48,989 bases of DNA from Clostridium sp. (GTDB taxonomy: Bacteria; Bacillota; Clostridia; Clostridiales; Clostridiaceae). Shown one piece after another: positions 1-8,939 of this stretch. The stretch covers positions 1 through 48,989 of the forward strand of contig JAFSER010000007.1 in the NCBI GenBank assembly GCA_017435645.1. The letters run 5' to 3'. Under the pieces are notes generated by a model. The model saw nothing but the letters and a program-made list of their open reading frames with translations. It ran no database searches and was not told where the DNA came from. Position 1 is the first letter of the stretch. Every line of letters begins with the position of its first letter. Both the position numbers and the translations under genes were made by a program.

Positions 1-213
1 AGAAAGCATAGCTTATATCCAGGTGGATTAAAGGAAACTCCATATAGAGAAGTATTAGCTAAGAAGCCTGAATTCGCTTTCGAAGAAGCAGTAAGAAGAA
101 TGCTTCCAACAGGTGTTTTAGGAAGAAAAATGCTTAAGAAGTTAAAAGTATACAGAGGTGAAGAGCACGGACATGATGCTCAAAAACCAGAAGTACTTGA
201 ATTAAAGTACTAA
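1..213 (+). CDS. rplM: 50S ribosomal protein L13, C-terminal part
   Basis: The frame is open from the first base and ends with TAA at 211-213, so only the last 70 residues are present. The segment with HSLYPGG, then RRMLPTG and [13 protein letters not shown], is the conserved C-terminal half of L13, a protein of the large ribosomal subunit that binds 23S rRNA early in assembly. The gene is followed after 26 bases by rpsI, the usual rplM-rpsI pair, and both were probably read from one promoter upstream of the window. Confidence 0.95.
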   Translation, partial: RKHSLYPGGLKETPYREVLAKKPEFAFEEAVRRMLPTGVLGRKMLKKLKVYRGEEHGHDAQKPEVLELKY

Positions 214-239
214 TACAAGCTCGGGAGGAGGAATAAAAA

Positions 240-632
240 ATGGCAAAAGTTCAATACATGGGAACTGGAAGAAGAAAAAAATCAATAGCAAGAGTTAGAC
301 TTGTACCTGGAAATGGTAAAGTAGTTATAAACAACAGAGATATAGAAAACTATTTCGGATTAGAAACTTTAAGAATGATAGTTAATCAACCATTAGTTTT
401 AACTGCAACTAAAGACAGATTTGACGTTTTAGTTAACGTTCATGGTGGTGGATTCACAGGTCAAGCAGGTGCTATAAGACATGGAATCACTAGAGCTTTA
501 ATAAAAGCTGATGAAAACTTAAAGCCAGAATTAAAGAAGGCTGGATTCGTAACTAGAGATCCAAGAATGAAGGAAAGAAAGAAATACGGTCTTAAGAAGG
601 CAAGAAGAGCTCCACAATTCTCAAAGAGATAG
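240..632 (+). CDS. rpsI: 30S ribosomal protein S9
   Basis: This is a complete 130-residue S9, the normal length. It shows the N-terminal [14 protein letters not shown], the central [15 protein letters not shown] block and the basic tail ending [12 protein letters not shown], whose last Arg reaches the P-site tRNA in the 30S subunit. A GGGAGGAGG Shine-Dalgarno site lies just upstream of ATG 240. It is the second gene of the rplM-rpsI operon and is followed at once by a strong terminator. Nothing is unusual. Confidence 0.98.
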   Translation: MAKVQYMGTGRRKKSIARVRLVPGNGKVVINNRDIENYFGLETLRMIVNQPLVLTATKDRFDVLVNVHGGGFTGQAGAIRHGITRALIKADENLKPELKKAGFVTRDPRMKERKKYGLKKARRAPQFSKR

Positions 633-650
633 TATTTGGAAGCTTACAAA

Positions 651-682
651 TCCTACAATCATTACGATTGTGGGATTTTTTT
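651..682 (+). terminator. Rho-independent terminator of rplM-rpsI
   Basis: TCCTACAATC and GATTGTGGGA pair over ten bases with one G-U, around a five-base loop, followed by a run of seven T. It lies 18 bases after the rpsI stop. Confidence 0.9.
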
Positions 683-1143
683 ATATCTAAAATACCACAG
701 GTTTCACCTGTAGTTCCAAAAAGCTTATAGAGATAAGTAGAAATAAAAAAATCTCCATTATAAAATTATAGTAGGGTTACTGATTATAAATATAATAGAA
801 GGAAATATCTAATATTGGATAATGCTAGCTTATAATATAATATTAATTTTTATAGTTAATAGCATAAATTTAAATTATAAACTATATATTATAAGTTAAT
901 TTATAATAAGACATAATTAATTAGAAAAAATTAATGTTATTTGTAATTATTTAGGGAGTAATAATAGAAAAATATTGAAAATATTTAATGAAATATTATA
1001 CAATTGATAGTATAGTAAAATTGTTAATTTTATAATATATAAAAAGTTAGTATATTTTTAACTTTGAATAACAAATATTTTTAAGTTATAAGTAATAACA
1101 TTTAAACAAATTAATAAAGTCAGTAAATAAGGAGGAAGAAAAT
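683..1143. other. AT-rich intergenic region before degV
   Basis: No convincing gene is seen. A small perfect hairpin (ACAGGT-TTC-ACCTGT, 697-711) follows the rpsI terminator but has no T tract. The rest is extremely AT-rich, so promoter-like hexamers occur by chance and none stands out. The degV ribosome binding site (AAGGAGGA) lies at about 1129-1136. Confidence 0.5.
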
Positions 1144-2031
1144 TTGAATAATTATATAATTAGTTGTTGTTCAACTGCTGATCTTTCAGAGGAACATTTT
1201 ATTAAAAGGAATATATCATATATTTGTTTCCATTTTGAATTAGATGGAAAAGAATATGTAGATGATTTAGGGAAATCAATATCATTCAATAATTTTTATG
1301 AAGCAATGAAATCTGGAGCTGAAACAAAGACATCTCAAGTTAATGTTCAAGAGTATGAAGAATATTTTGAGAAGTTACTAAAGACAGGTAAGGATGTATT
1401 ACATATAGCTTTATCTTCAGGTCTTTCAGGGGCAATAAATTCAGCTATGATAGCAAAATCAAATTTAGAAGATAAATATCCAGATAGAAAGTTATATATT
1501 GTAGATTCTATAGCAGCATCATCTGGATATGGATTATTAGTAGATAAAGCTGCAGATTTAAGGGATGAAGGAAAGAGCATAGATGAAGTTGCAAATTGGC
1601 TTAATAATAATAAAACAAAGTTAAATCATTGGTTCTTTTCAACAGATTTAACCTTCTATATAAAGGGTGGGAGAGTTTCAAAAACATCAGGTTTTATAGG
1701 TGGATTATTAGGAATATGTCCACTTTTAGATATGAATAATATAGGAAAGTTAATTCCTAGATATAAGATTAGATCAAAAAATAAAGTGATTAAGGCAATA
1801 GTTGATAAGATGGAGGAGAATGCAGAAAATGGACTAAATTATAATGATAAATGCTACATATCTCATTCATATTGCTTGGAAGATGCAGAACATGTTGTAA
1901 AGTTAATAGAAGAGCGCTTCCATAATTTAAAGGGAAAAGTTAAAGTTAACAACATAGGTACAACTATAGGAAGTCACACTGGACCTGGAACAGTAGCATT
2001 ATTTTTCTGGGGTAAGGAAAGAAGCGAATAA
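1144..2031 (+). CDS. DegV family fatty-acid-binding protein
   Basis: This 295-residue cytosolic protein starts at TTG 1144, behind AAGGAGGA with good spacing. It shows the DegV fold signatures: an N-terminal stretch with SCCSTADLS, the ETKTSQVN loop, the 'LSSGLSGAINSA' motif near residues 92-103, DSIAASSGYG, the 'FYIKGGRVSK' motif and a C-terminal GSHTGPGTVALFF. DegV/FakB proteins bind a single fatty acid. In some Firmicutes they hand it to the kinase FakA to be phosphorylated and used for phospholipids. No fakA is in the window, so the partner is unknown. The gene stands alone between AT-rich spacers. Confidence 0.9.
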   Translation: MNNYIISCCSTADLSEEHFIKRNISYICFHFELDGKEYVDDLGKSISFNNFYEAMKSGAETKTSQVNVQEYEEYFEKLLKTGKDVLHIALSSGLSGAINSAMIAKSNLEDKYPDRKLYIVDSIAASSGYGLLVDKAADLRDEGKSIDEVANWLNNNKTKLNHWFFSTDLTFYIKGGRVSKTSGFIGGLLGICPLLDMNNIGKLIPRYKIRSKNKVIKAIVDKMEENAENGLNYNDKCYISHSYCLEDAEHVVKLIEERFHNLKGKVKVNNIGTTIGSHTGPGTVALFFWGKERSE

Positions 2032-2119
2032 TATGATTAAAAATCTTTTTATAGATAAAAATTAATCAATATAAAATATAAACTTATTAAAAAGAAAATA
2101 AAAAGAAATTCTATTTATA

Positions 2120-2162
2120 TAGCCAAGTATACTAATTATTTTTATAACAGTATACTTGGCTA
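2120..2162. repeat. Perfect 14-bp inverted repeat after degV
   Basis: TAGCCAAGTATACT (2120-2133) and its exact reverse complement AGTATACTTGGCTA (2149-2162) flank a 15-base AT loop. It lies about 90 bases after the degV stop. Neither strand has a clean T tract after the stem, so it is either an imperfect terminator for degV or a protein-binding palindrome. Confidence 0.8.
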
Positions 2163-2504
2163 AAATATTATAATTTAATAAGAATTAGATATATTATTTA
2201 AATTATTAAAATAATATATTTACTTAATATATAATGTTAAATATATAAAATTATAAATAAGTTTAATTGTGTGAAAAAAGATATAATAAGTACAATAACA
2301 AGATATATAATTATAAAAATAGTATTAAGGCTATTTAGATTAAGTTTAAGATATATGATAACAATATATAAGTATAACTGATGAAGTAAAAGTGGTTAAA
2401 ATTACCTTTATTAAATTCATGTTAAATTTGCATTTAATTACTTAACAAATATTAAAAAATAATGTAAACTAATTCTGTAAAAAACGTAGAAAAGAGGAGT
2501 AATT
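2163..2504. other. AT-rich intergenic region before the phosphate symporter
   Basis: I see no gene. The stretch is more than 80% A+T by eye. A GAGGAG ribosome binding site at 2495-2499 fixes the TTG start at 2505. TTAACA/TTTAAT-like hexamers near 2420-2470 resemble Pho boxes but are not regular enough to claim. Confidence 0.4.
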
Positions 2505-4121
2505 TTGGATTCGTTAATGATCATAATAAAGTTATTAGGTGGATTAGGACTATTTATTTATGGTATGAAAATCATGGGTGATGGTCTTGAAAATGCAGCA
2601 GGAGATAAATTAAAATCCATACTTGAAAAAGTTACTAAAAATCCAATTATAGCAGTTTTAGTTGGAACTATTGTAACTGTAGTTATTCAAAGTAGTAGTG
2701 CAACTACGGTAATGGTTGTAGGCTTTGTTAATGCAGGTCTTATGAACTTAGCACAAGCTGCAGGAATTATAATGGGAGCAAATATAGGTACTACAATTAC
2801 AGCACAGCTTGTAGCATTTAAATTAGATACTATTGCACCATTATTTGTTTTCTTAGGGGCAGCAGTAATAATGTTTGCAAAAAGAAAAAAGAAAAAAGAT
2901 ATTGGAAATATAATTTTAGGTTTTGGTATATTATTTGTTGGTATGGGACAAATGAGTTCAGCAATGAAGCCGTTAACACAGCTTCCAATATTTAATGATA
3001 TATTAACTACAGTAGGTGGACATTGGTACTTAGGTATTATTGCAGGAGCTGTTATTACAGCAATACTTCAAAGTTCATCAGCAACTACAGGTATATTGGT
3101 AGCCTTAGCTACAGCAGGAGCTATTGATATTAATGCAGCACTTCCAATAGTATTTGGTTGTAATATAGGGACATGTATTACCGCAATGTTAGCATCTATT
3201 GGAACTACTAAGACTGCTCGTAAAGCAGCTATATTACATTTAATATTTAATTTAGGTGGTACATTATTATTTATACCAATACTAGTAAGTGGATTATTAG
3301 CAAATATAGTCTTAAGTATAAGTCCAGATGAGGTAAGTAGACAGATTGCTAATGCGCATACAGTATTTAATATTGTAAATACTGCAATAATGTTACCATT
3401 AACAGGATTATTAATTAAAACAGTTAACAGAATAATCCCTGGAGATGATGAAGACGAAAAGATAGGTCCAAAATATCTTGATGATATATTATTAGAAACT
3501 CCAGTAATAGCAGCAGGTCAAGTAGCAAAAGAAACTTTAAGAATGGCTAATAAGGCTAAAAAAGGATTAAAGCTAGCAATAGAGGCTTTTCAAAATAATG
3601 ATGAAGAATTAGTTAAGAAAGTTTATGAAAATGAAGTAGTTATTAATAACTTAAATGAAGCTATTACTACATATTTAGTTAAGCTTTCAAAACGTGAATT
3701 ATCAGATAAGGAATCCAAAATAGTTGCAGCAACATTCCATGTTATAAATGATATAGAAAGAATCGGAGATCATGCTGAAAATATAGCTGAATTAACTCAG
3801 CAAAAAATAAATAAGAATTTAGAATATAGTGATGAAGCTTTAGAACAAATTATGAATATGTATGAGAAAACTTCAGAAGCTTTACAGTTATCATTAGATA
3901 GTTATGCTAGCAATGATGATAATAAGGCAAAAGAGGTTTATACGATTGAAACAGAAGTAGACAAGATACAAAAGAAATATAGAGATCTTCATGTTAAGAG
4001 ACTTTATGATGGAATTTGTAATGCATATGCAGGAACAATATTCTTAGATTTAATCAGTAACTTAGAAAGAGTTAGTGATCATTCACTGAATATAGCAGAA
4101 AGCGTAATAGAAAATAGTTAA
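2505..4121 (+). CDS. Na+/phosphate symporter with PhoU-like domain (NptA family)
   Basis: This is a 538-residue membrane protein starting at TTG 2505. The N-terminal ~310 residues hold two inverted repeats of the Na/Pi-cotransporter (SLC34-like) fold, each with the hallmark QSSSATT motif, near residues 63 and 191. The matching 'GANIGTT' and 'GCNIGTC' motifs follow. The last ~200 residues are helical and PhoU-like, with an 'INDIERIGDHAENIAEL' repeat echoed by 'ISNLERVSDHSLNIAES'. The family takes up inorganic phosphate with sodium, and the PhoU part probably regulates it. Homologues of the same build are common in Clostridium. The gene stands alone and has its own terminator. Confidence 0.93.
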   Translation: MDSLMIIIKLLGGLGLFIYGMKIMGDGLENAAGDKLKSILEKVTKNPIIAVLVGTIVTVVIQSSSATTVMVVGFVNAGLMNLAQAAGIIMGANIGTTITAQLVAFKLDTIAPLFVFLGAAVIMFAKRKKKKDIGNIILGFGILFVGMGQMSSAMKPLTQLPIFNDILTTVGGHWYLGIIAGAVITAILQSSSATTGILVALATAGAIDINAALPIVFGCNIGTCITAMLASIGTTKTARKAAILHLIFNLGGTLLFIPILVSGLLANIVLSISPDEVSRQIANAHTVFNIVNTAIMLPLTGLLIKTVNRIIPGDDEDEKIGPKYLDDILLETPVIAAGQVAKETLRMANKAKKGLKLAIEAFQNNDEELVKKVYENEVVINNLNEAITTYLVKLSKRELSDKESKIVAATFHVINDIERIGDHAENIAELTQQKINKNLEYSDEALEQIMNMYEKTSEALQLSLDSYASNDDNKAKEVYTIETEVDKIQKKYRDLHVKRLYDGICNAYAGTIFLDLISNLERVSDHSLNIAESVIENS

Positions 4122-4131
4122 TAAAATATAT

Positions 4132-4173
4132 ACTCCAAGAGAAGACAGTATTGTTTACTCTTGGAGTTTTTTA
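4132..4173 (+). terminator. Terminator after the phosphate symporter
   Basis: ACTCCAAGAG (4132-4141) pairs perfectly with CTCTTGGAGT (4158-4167), followed by a T-rich tail. Confidence 0.9.
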
Positions 4174-4500
4174 TTTGCATTAAAATACATATCTATATGA
4201 AAAAATATATTCTTATTTTGTATAGAAACTATAAAAAAGCAGATAATAAAATATGTCTAAAATTAAATTATAATTTCATATAAATCAATAAATATACTAA
4301 TAATAATTAGTATTGTAATATACAAAATAAATAAGAAAGGAGCATGTCAGAACAGAAAAACTGCTAAGATTATGATAAGTATAGTAGCACTTTTATAGTA
4401 TGGAATAATAATTATAAAATATATAGTGCAGTAAAGAAATTTATTATAGTAAGAGTAGATGGATTTTAACAAATTTTATAGGTTTTGACTGGGATTAATA
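4174..4500. other. Intergenic region before cwlD
   Basis: The only coding signal is a very short frame at 4344-4367 (ATG TCA GAA CAG AAA AAC TGC TAA, seven residues) behind a good AAAGGAG site. It is too short to call a gene. It may be a leader peptide or chance. cwlD itself has only a weak site (GGGA) before its ATG. Confidence 0.35.
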
Positions 4501-5181
4501 ATGAGAAAATTAAGAAAATTATCAGTATTAATAGTATTATTTGCTTTATGCTTTACACCAATTAAAGCTATGGCTGAAGATGGAGAAAAAATAATATTAA
4601 TTGATCCAGGACATGGAGGTTTTGATGGAGGAGCTCAATCTAAAAATGGAACAATAGAAAAGGAAATAAATTTATCAATTTCATTAAAGCTTAAAGAAGT
4701 TTTAGAAGGAAAAGGATATAAAGTTTATTTAACAAGGGAAAATGATGAAATTATTGGAGAAGGTGGCTCAACTATAAAGGAAAAGAAGAGAGCTGATTTG
4801 AAAAAAAGAAGAGATATGAAGAGTGAGACAAATTGTGATATTTTTATATCTATTCATCAAAATATGTTTCCACAAGAAAAATGTTATGGAGCACAAGTTT
4901 GGCATGCTTCAAATGATATAAGTAAAAAGTTAGCAGATAATATCCAAGAATCTATAAAGGAAACTGTAAAGGATAATAATAAAAGAGTATCAAAACCAGC
5001 TGGTAATGATTATTTAATATTAAGAGATGACTATAAAGGAGCATCTATTTTAGTAGAGTGTGGATTTTTATCTAATAATGAAGAGGAGAAGAAATTACAA
5101 ACAGATGAGCATCAAAATAATTTAGTTGAAGGAATTTCTATAGGAATAGACAAATACTTTGAAGAAAATACTAATAATTAA
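4501..5181 (+). CDS. cwlD: N-acetylmuramoyl-L-alanine amidase, CwlD type
   Basis: This is a 226-residue secreted Amidase_3 enzyme. A signal peptide of about 25 residues (basic start, hydrophobic core, AMA before the mature end) precedes one catalytic domain. Zinc ligands fit His38 (DPGHGG), a Glu in the TIEKEINL segment (53 or 55) and His119 (SIHQN), with catalytic Glu186 in VECGF. CwlD removes the peptide from muramic acid in spore cortex peptidoglycan, a step toward muramic-delta-lactam that germination enzymes recognise. Length and lack of extra binding repeats fit CwlD (about 237 residues in Bacillus) rather than a large autolysin. Its position a few kilobases after rpsI resembles, as I recall it, the arrangement in other clostridia. 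The ribosome binding site is weak. Confidence 0.88.
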   Translation: MRKLRKLSVLIVLFALCFTPIKAMAEDGEKIILIDPGHGGFDGGAQSKNGTIEKEINLSISLKLKEVLEGKGYKVYLTRENDEIIGEGGSTIKEKKRADLKKRRDMKSETNCDIFISIHQNMFPQEKCYGAQVWHASNDISKKLADNIQESIKETVKDNNKRVSKPAGNDYLILRDDYKGASILVECGFLSNNEEEKKLQTDEHQNNLVEGISIGIDKYFEENTNN

Positions 5182-5242
5182 ATAATTTCCGAGGAAATAT
5201 AGCAAAAACTAAATATTTAGTACATATATATATGTTTTCTAA

Positions 5243-5282
5243 CAGAGAGATAAGGGATTTTTAGAACTCTTTTCTCTTTTTT
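5243..5282 (+). terminator. Terminator after cwlD
   Basis: AGAGATAAGGG pairs with CTCTTTTCTCT (one T-T mismatch and one G-U) around a short loop, followed by a T tract. Confidence 0.75.
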
Positions 5283-5468
5283 ATTTTACAAAATATATTA
5301 ATTTATATTAATAATATAGAATTTTTTATTATAACATAAATCAACATAAGTATTTTAACTATAATTAGAAAACTTTTAAACAAATAAAGTAAAAATATAA
5401 AATATTTACTATAATTCTAATTAGTATGGTAAAATATTGATAAGTATCGTATAAAGGGGAAAGATAGA

Positions 5469-6311
5469 ATGAAAGAGATACATATTGATAAAATAGAAAG
5501 AGCAGTAGAATGCTTATGTATTGAAGCTAATTATAATTTATCTAATGACGTATTACAGGGATTAATAAAGTTTAAAAATAAAGAAAATTGGCCTATAGCA
5601 GAGGATATATTGGATAAGATAATTATTAATTCAAGAATAGCTAAAGATGAAAGAATGCCAATATGTCAAGATACAGGAATGGCTTGCGTATTTGTAGAAA
5701 TTGGACAAGATGTTCATATAGTTGGAGGAAGTCTTGAAGAAGCTATTAATGAGGGTGTAAGAAGAGGTTATGAAAATGGATATTTAAGAAAGTCTGTTGT
5801 AAAGGATCCTATTGATAGAGTAAATACAAAGGATAATACTCCAGCAATTATTCATTATGAAGTTGTATTAGGTGATAAATTAAAAATAACTTTAGCTCCT
5901 AAAGGTTTTGGTTCTGAAAATATGAGTCAGATAAAAATGCTGAAACCTTCAGATGGTATAGATGGAGTAAAGGAATTTATAATTAAGGTTGTTAAAGAAG
6001 CAGGACCAAATCCATGTCCACCTATGATAGTTGGAGTTGGCATAGGAGGGACATTTGAAAAAGCAGCATACCTTTCAAAGAAGGCTCTAATAAGACCTAT
6101 AGATAGTAAAAATAATAATAAGTTTTATAGCGATTTAGAAGAGGAATTACTAGAAAAGATAAATAAATTAGGAATTGGCCCACAAGGTTTTGGGGGAAGA
6201 ACAACAGCTCTAGGGATAAATATAGAAACTTATCCAACACATATTGCAGGATTACCAGTTGCAGTAAATATAAGTTGTCATGCAACTAGACATAAAGAAG
6301 TTATTCTTTAG
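5469..6311 (+). CDS. Class I fumarate hydratase, alpha subunit
   Basis: This 280-residue subunit starts at ATG 5469 behind AAAGGGGA. It is the N-terminal half of the oxygen-sensitive iron-sulfur fumarase, split into two proteins as in many anaerobes. The three cluster cysteines are visible in 'ICQDTGMACVF', 'NPCPPMIVGVGIGG' and 'SCHATRHKEV'. With the beta subunit it interconverts fumarate and malate through a [4Fe-4S] cluster in the cytosol. A related pair acts on L-tartrate and cannot be excluded by sequence alone, but a stand-alone pair like this is usually fumarase. A TG-extended -10-like element (TGGTAAAAT) lies at 5427-5435. The beta gene follows 10 bases later. Confidence 0.9.
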   Translation: MKEIHIDKIERAVECLCIEANYNLSNDVLQGLIKFKNKENWPIAEDILDKIIINSRIAKDERMPICQDTGMACVFVEIGQDVHIVGGSLEEAINEGVRRGYENGYLRKSVVKDPIDRVNTKDNTPAIIHYEVVLGDKLKITLAPKGFGSENMSQIKMLKPSDGIDGVKEFIIKVVKEAGPNPCPPMIVGVGIGGTFEKAAYLSKKALIRPIDSKNNNKFYSDLEEELLEKINKLGIGPQGFGGRTTALGINIETYPTHIAGLPVAVNISCHATRHKEVIL

Positions 6312-6321
6312 GAGGATATTT

Positions 6322-6912
6322 ATGGAAATAAAATTAAGAACACCATTAACCTATGAAAAGATTAAGGATTTAAAGGCAGGAGATAGAATATTATTGTCAG
6401 GCAATATGTATACGGCTAGGGATGCTGCCCATAAGAGACTTATAGAATTATTGGATAAGGGATTAAGTCTACCAATAAATATTAATAATGAAACAATATA
6501 TTATGTTGGTCCAAGCCCAGCAAAAGAAGGACAAGTTATAGGTTCAGCAGGGCCAACTACTAGTTATAGAATGGATGCTTACTCTCCAAAGTTATTAGAT
6601 TTAGGATTAAAAGCCATGATAGGAAAAGGAGAAAGAAATAAGGAGGTAATAGATTCAATAATTAAGAATAAAGCTGTATATTTGGGGGCTATTGGTGGAG
6701 CAGCAGCATTAATATCCAAGAGTATTATAGCTTCAGAAATAATTGCTTATGAAGATTTAGGCGCAGAAGCTATAAGAAAAATTGAAGTTAAGGACATGCC
6801 TTTAATTGTTATTATAGATACAAATGGTAATAATTTGTATGATGAAGGACAAGAACAATATATAAACTCATTAAATAAATTATATAGATATGATAAAAAT
6901 AATTATAAGTAG
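6322..6912 (+). CDS. Class I fumarate hydratase, beta subunit
   Basis: This is the 196-residue partner of the alpha subunit. I place the start at ATG 6322 (MEIKLRTPL), with AGGAGG at 6310-6315 overlapping the alpha stop, rather than an upstream ATG at 6280 that would run inside alpha. Family marks are 'LLSGNMYTARDAAHKRL', 'YYVGPSPA' with 'GQVIGSAGPTTSYRMD', 'MIGKGERN' and 'VYLGAIGGAAAL'. It carries the C-terminal swivelling domain that completes the active site. Tight spacing with alpha indicates translational coupling and fixed stoichiometry. Confidence 0.9.
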   Translation: MEIKLRTPLTYEKIKDLKAGDRILLSGNMYTARDAAHKRLIELLDKGLSLPININNETIYYVGPSPAKEGQVIGSAGPTTSYRMDAYSPKLLDLGLKAMIGKGERNKEVIDSIIKNKAVYLGAIGGAAALISKSIIASEIIAYEDLGAEAIRKIEVKDMPLIVIIDTNGNNLYDEGQEQYINSLNKLYRYDKNNYK

Positions 6913-7080
6913 GCAAAACATATTTAATAATCCAAAATATCTATAAAAAGTAATGAATATATTAAAATTATAATTTAGAGAAATTATAAATGTAACTATA
7001 ATGAAACCAGTATATATTTAATATCTATATTAGTTTTATAATTTTATTAATATAAGTTTTTACTATATATAAGCTATTTA

Positions 7081-7120
7081 AAAAAGAGGACTATCTAAAA
7101 AAAGATACTCCTCTTTTTAA
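7081..7120. terminator. Bidirectional terminator between fumarase and yitT genes
   Basis: AAAAAGAGGA (7081-7090) pairs with TCCTCTTTTT (7109-7118), with ATCT/AGAT inside. A and T tracts on both sides suit termination of the convergent fumarase and YitT genes. Confidence 0.85.
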
Positions 7121-7206
7121 TAAACTTATAACTTTACTATTAATATAATTTTTATATTATATTCTATTTTAATGCTACTATGTTACTTAAAATGTAAAGA
7201 TAAAAC

Positions 7207-8067
7207 CTAAATCTTATAGAATCCTTTACCGTTAATTTCAGATACACCTATTATAGTAATAAATGCTTTAGGATCTATTTTTAAAATTTTAGTTTTTAAG
7301 TGAATCATTTGAGAGGAAGTAACAGCTACATAAAGCATCTTTTTAAGTTCATGAGTATACTCTCCTTCAGCAATAAGCGAAGTTACACCTCTATTCATAT
7401 CTTTAATTACATATTCAATAATTTCTTCTTCTTTTTCACTAAGAATTAATAGCAATTTCTTGCTATCAAAGCCATTAATTACCTTATCAAGCACCACACT
7501 TTGAATAAACATAGATATAAAAGTATATAATGCTTTTGGTAATCCAAATATAATAGCACTTATAATTACTATTATACAGTTAATAGCAAAGCTTAATTTA
7601 CCAATTTCAAAATTAGAATATTTTTTTCTTAAAATCATAGTAATAATATCTATTCCACCAGTAGAACCATTTCTAGAAAATACTAAAGCATATCCAATTC
7701 CACATAATACACCACCATATATACAATAAAGAAGTAAATCATCTACTTTTACTAATGAAGATAAAGGCTTAGTTATCATTAATGAAATTGATGAAGAAAC
7801 CATACCAATAGCAGAATATAAAGTAAACTTCTTATTTAATTTTTTATAGCTAAGAATAAATAAAGGAATATTTAATATAAATAAAGTTATTCCAGAAGGA
7901 ATTTCATAGATATATTGGAGGATTAAGGCTACTCCAGTAGCTCCACCACTTAATAATTGAGCATTAGCCAAGAATAGGTTAATGCCTAAAGAAGCGATAA
8001 TACATCCTAGAAATATAAGGATAAAATCTAAAATCATGTGCTTGCTGATTGAAATATTACGTAACAT
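7207..8067 (-). CDS. YitT family membrane protein (DUF161-DUF2179)
   Basis: This is a 286-residue protein. I take the start at 8067 (MLRNISISKHM), where AAGGAG sits at the right distance on the minus strand. The frame also stays open upstream to 8118. The first ~200 residues hold five or so membrane segments with the family's 'GGATGVALILQYI' and 'RNGSTGGIDIITMIL' motifs. The last ~80 residues are the soluble DUF2179 domain (with 'YVIKDMNRGVTSLIAEGEYTHE'). YitT proteins are widespread in Firmicutes and their substrate is not established. The gene is convergent with fumarase and divergent from the response regulator. Confidence 0.88.
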   Translation of the reverse strand: MLRNISISKHMILDFILIFLGCIIASLGINLFLANAQLLSGGATGVALILQYIYEIPSGITLFILNIPLFILSYKKLNKKFTLYSAIGMVSSSISLMITKPLSSLVKVDDLLLYCIYGGVLCGIGYALVFSRNGSTGGIDIITMILRKKYSNFEIGKLSFAINCIIVIISAIIFGLPKALYTFISMFIQSVVLDKVINGFDSKKLLLILSEKEEEIIEYVIKDMNRGVTSLIAEGEYTHELKKMLYVAVTSSQMIHLKTKILKIDPKAFITIIGVSEINGKGFYKI

Positions 8068-8243
8068 TTTAAACTCCTTATAATTACAAGTAAATTTATA
8101 CAAGATTAATGTATACAAAAAATTAGTACTTTATTAATAGATATTTTACTATTTAATAAAAATGTAATTTTTATACTTAGTAAAATATTATAATATAAGA
8201 TATTATATTATAAAAGAGAATAAATCAAGGGGTGTTTTATAAT

Positions 8244-8939
8244 ATGTTTAATGTTTTAGTAGTTGATGATGAAAAAGAAATTAGAGATGCCATTGACATT
8301 TATTTAAGAGGAGAAGGTATGAAAGTATTTAAGGCTAAGGATGGAATTGAAGCTTTAGAAGTACTTGATAGAGAAAGGATACATTTAATAGTATTAGATA
8401 TAATGATGCCAAGATTAGATGGTATAAAAACTTGTTTGAAGATCAGAGAAAATAGAAATTTACCAATAATAATGTTATCAGCCAAGGGAGAAGATAGTGA
8501 TAAAATTTTAGGATTAAATGTGGGAGCAGATGATTATATAGCAAAGCCATTTAATCATTTAGAGTTAGTTGCTAGAGTTAAGTCACAGCTTAGAAGATAT
8601 CAAAAGCCTCTAGAAATAGAAGGTGAAAGTCCTGATATAATAGAGATTAAGGACTTAGTTATCAATAATAAAGAGAAAACAGTTTACTTAAGAGGAGAGG
8701 AAATAAAAGTTACTGCAACAGAATTTAAAATACTTCAACTTTTATCTTCAAATTTAGGAAGAGTATTTTCTATTAAAGAAATATATGAAAGGGTTTGGGA
8801 GGAACAGTTTTATAGAAGTGAAAATACAGTAACAGTTCATATAAGAAGAATAAGAGAAAAAATTGAGATTAATACAAAGGAGCCTGAATATATAAAAGTA
8901 GTATGGGGAGTTGGATATAAAATTGAGAGAGAAAATTAA
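8244..8939 (+). CDS. OmpR/PhoB family response regulator
   Basis: This is 231 residues from ATG 8244. A GTG 12 bases earlier would overlap the AAGGGG site, so I reject it. The receiver domain (1-115) has the acidic pair Asp8-Asp9, phospho-acceptor Asp52 (LIVLDIMMPRLDG) and the KPF Lys near 102. The C-terminal half is a winged helix with 'TATEFKILQLL' and the recognition segment 'ENTVTVHIRRIREKIE'. It regulates transcription on phosphorylation by the kinase encoded next, whose start overlaps this gene's end. The regulon is unknown; the neighbouring Spx-like gene is a plausible but unproven target. Confidence 0.95.
   Translation: MFNVLVVDDEKEIRDAIDIYLRGEGMKVFKAKDGIEALEVLDRERIHLIVLDIMMPRLDGIKTCLKIRENRNLPIIMLSAKGEDSDKILGLNVGADDYIAKPFNHLELVARVKSQLRRYQKPLEIEGESPDIIEIKDLVINNKEKTVYLRGEEIKVTATEFKILQLLSSNLGRVFSIKEIYERVWEEQFYRSENTVTVHIRRIREKIEINTKEPEYIKVVWGVGYKIEREN

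Noticed and set aside
2405..2504. Pho-box-like TTAACA/TTTAAT repeats before the phosphate symporter
   Set aside because: Spacing is not a consistent 11 bases, and in sequence this AT-rich such hexamers occur by chance.
4344..4367. Seven-residue ORF with a good ribosome site before cwlD
   Set aside because: Too short, and no terminator/antiterminator structure follows it, so a leader-peptide role cannot be supported.
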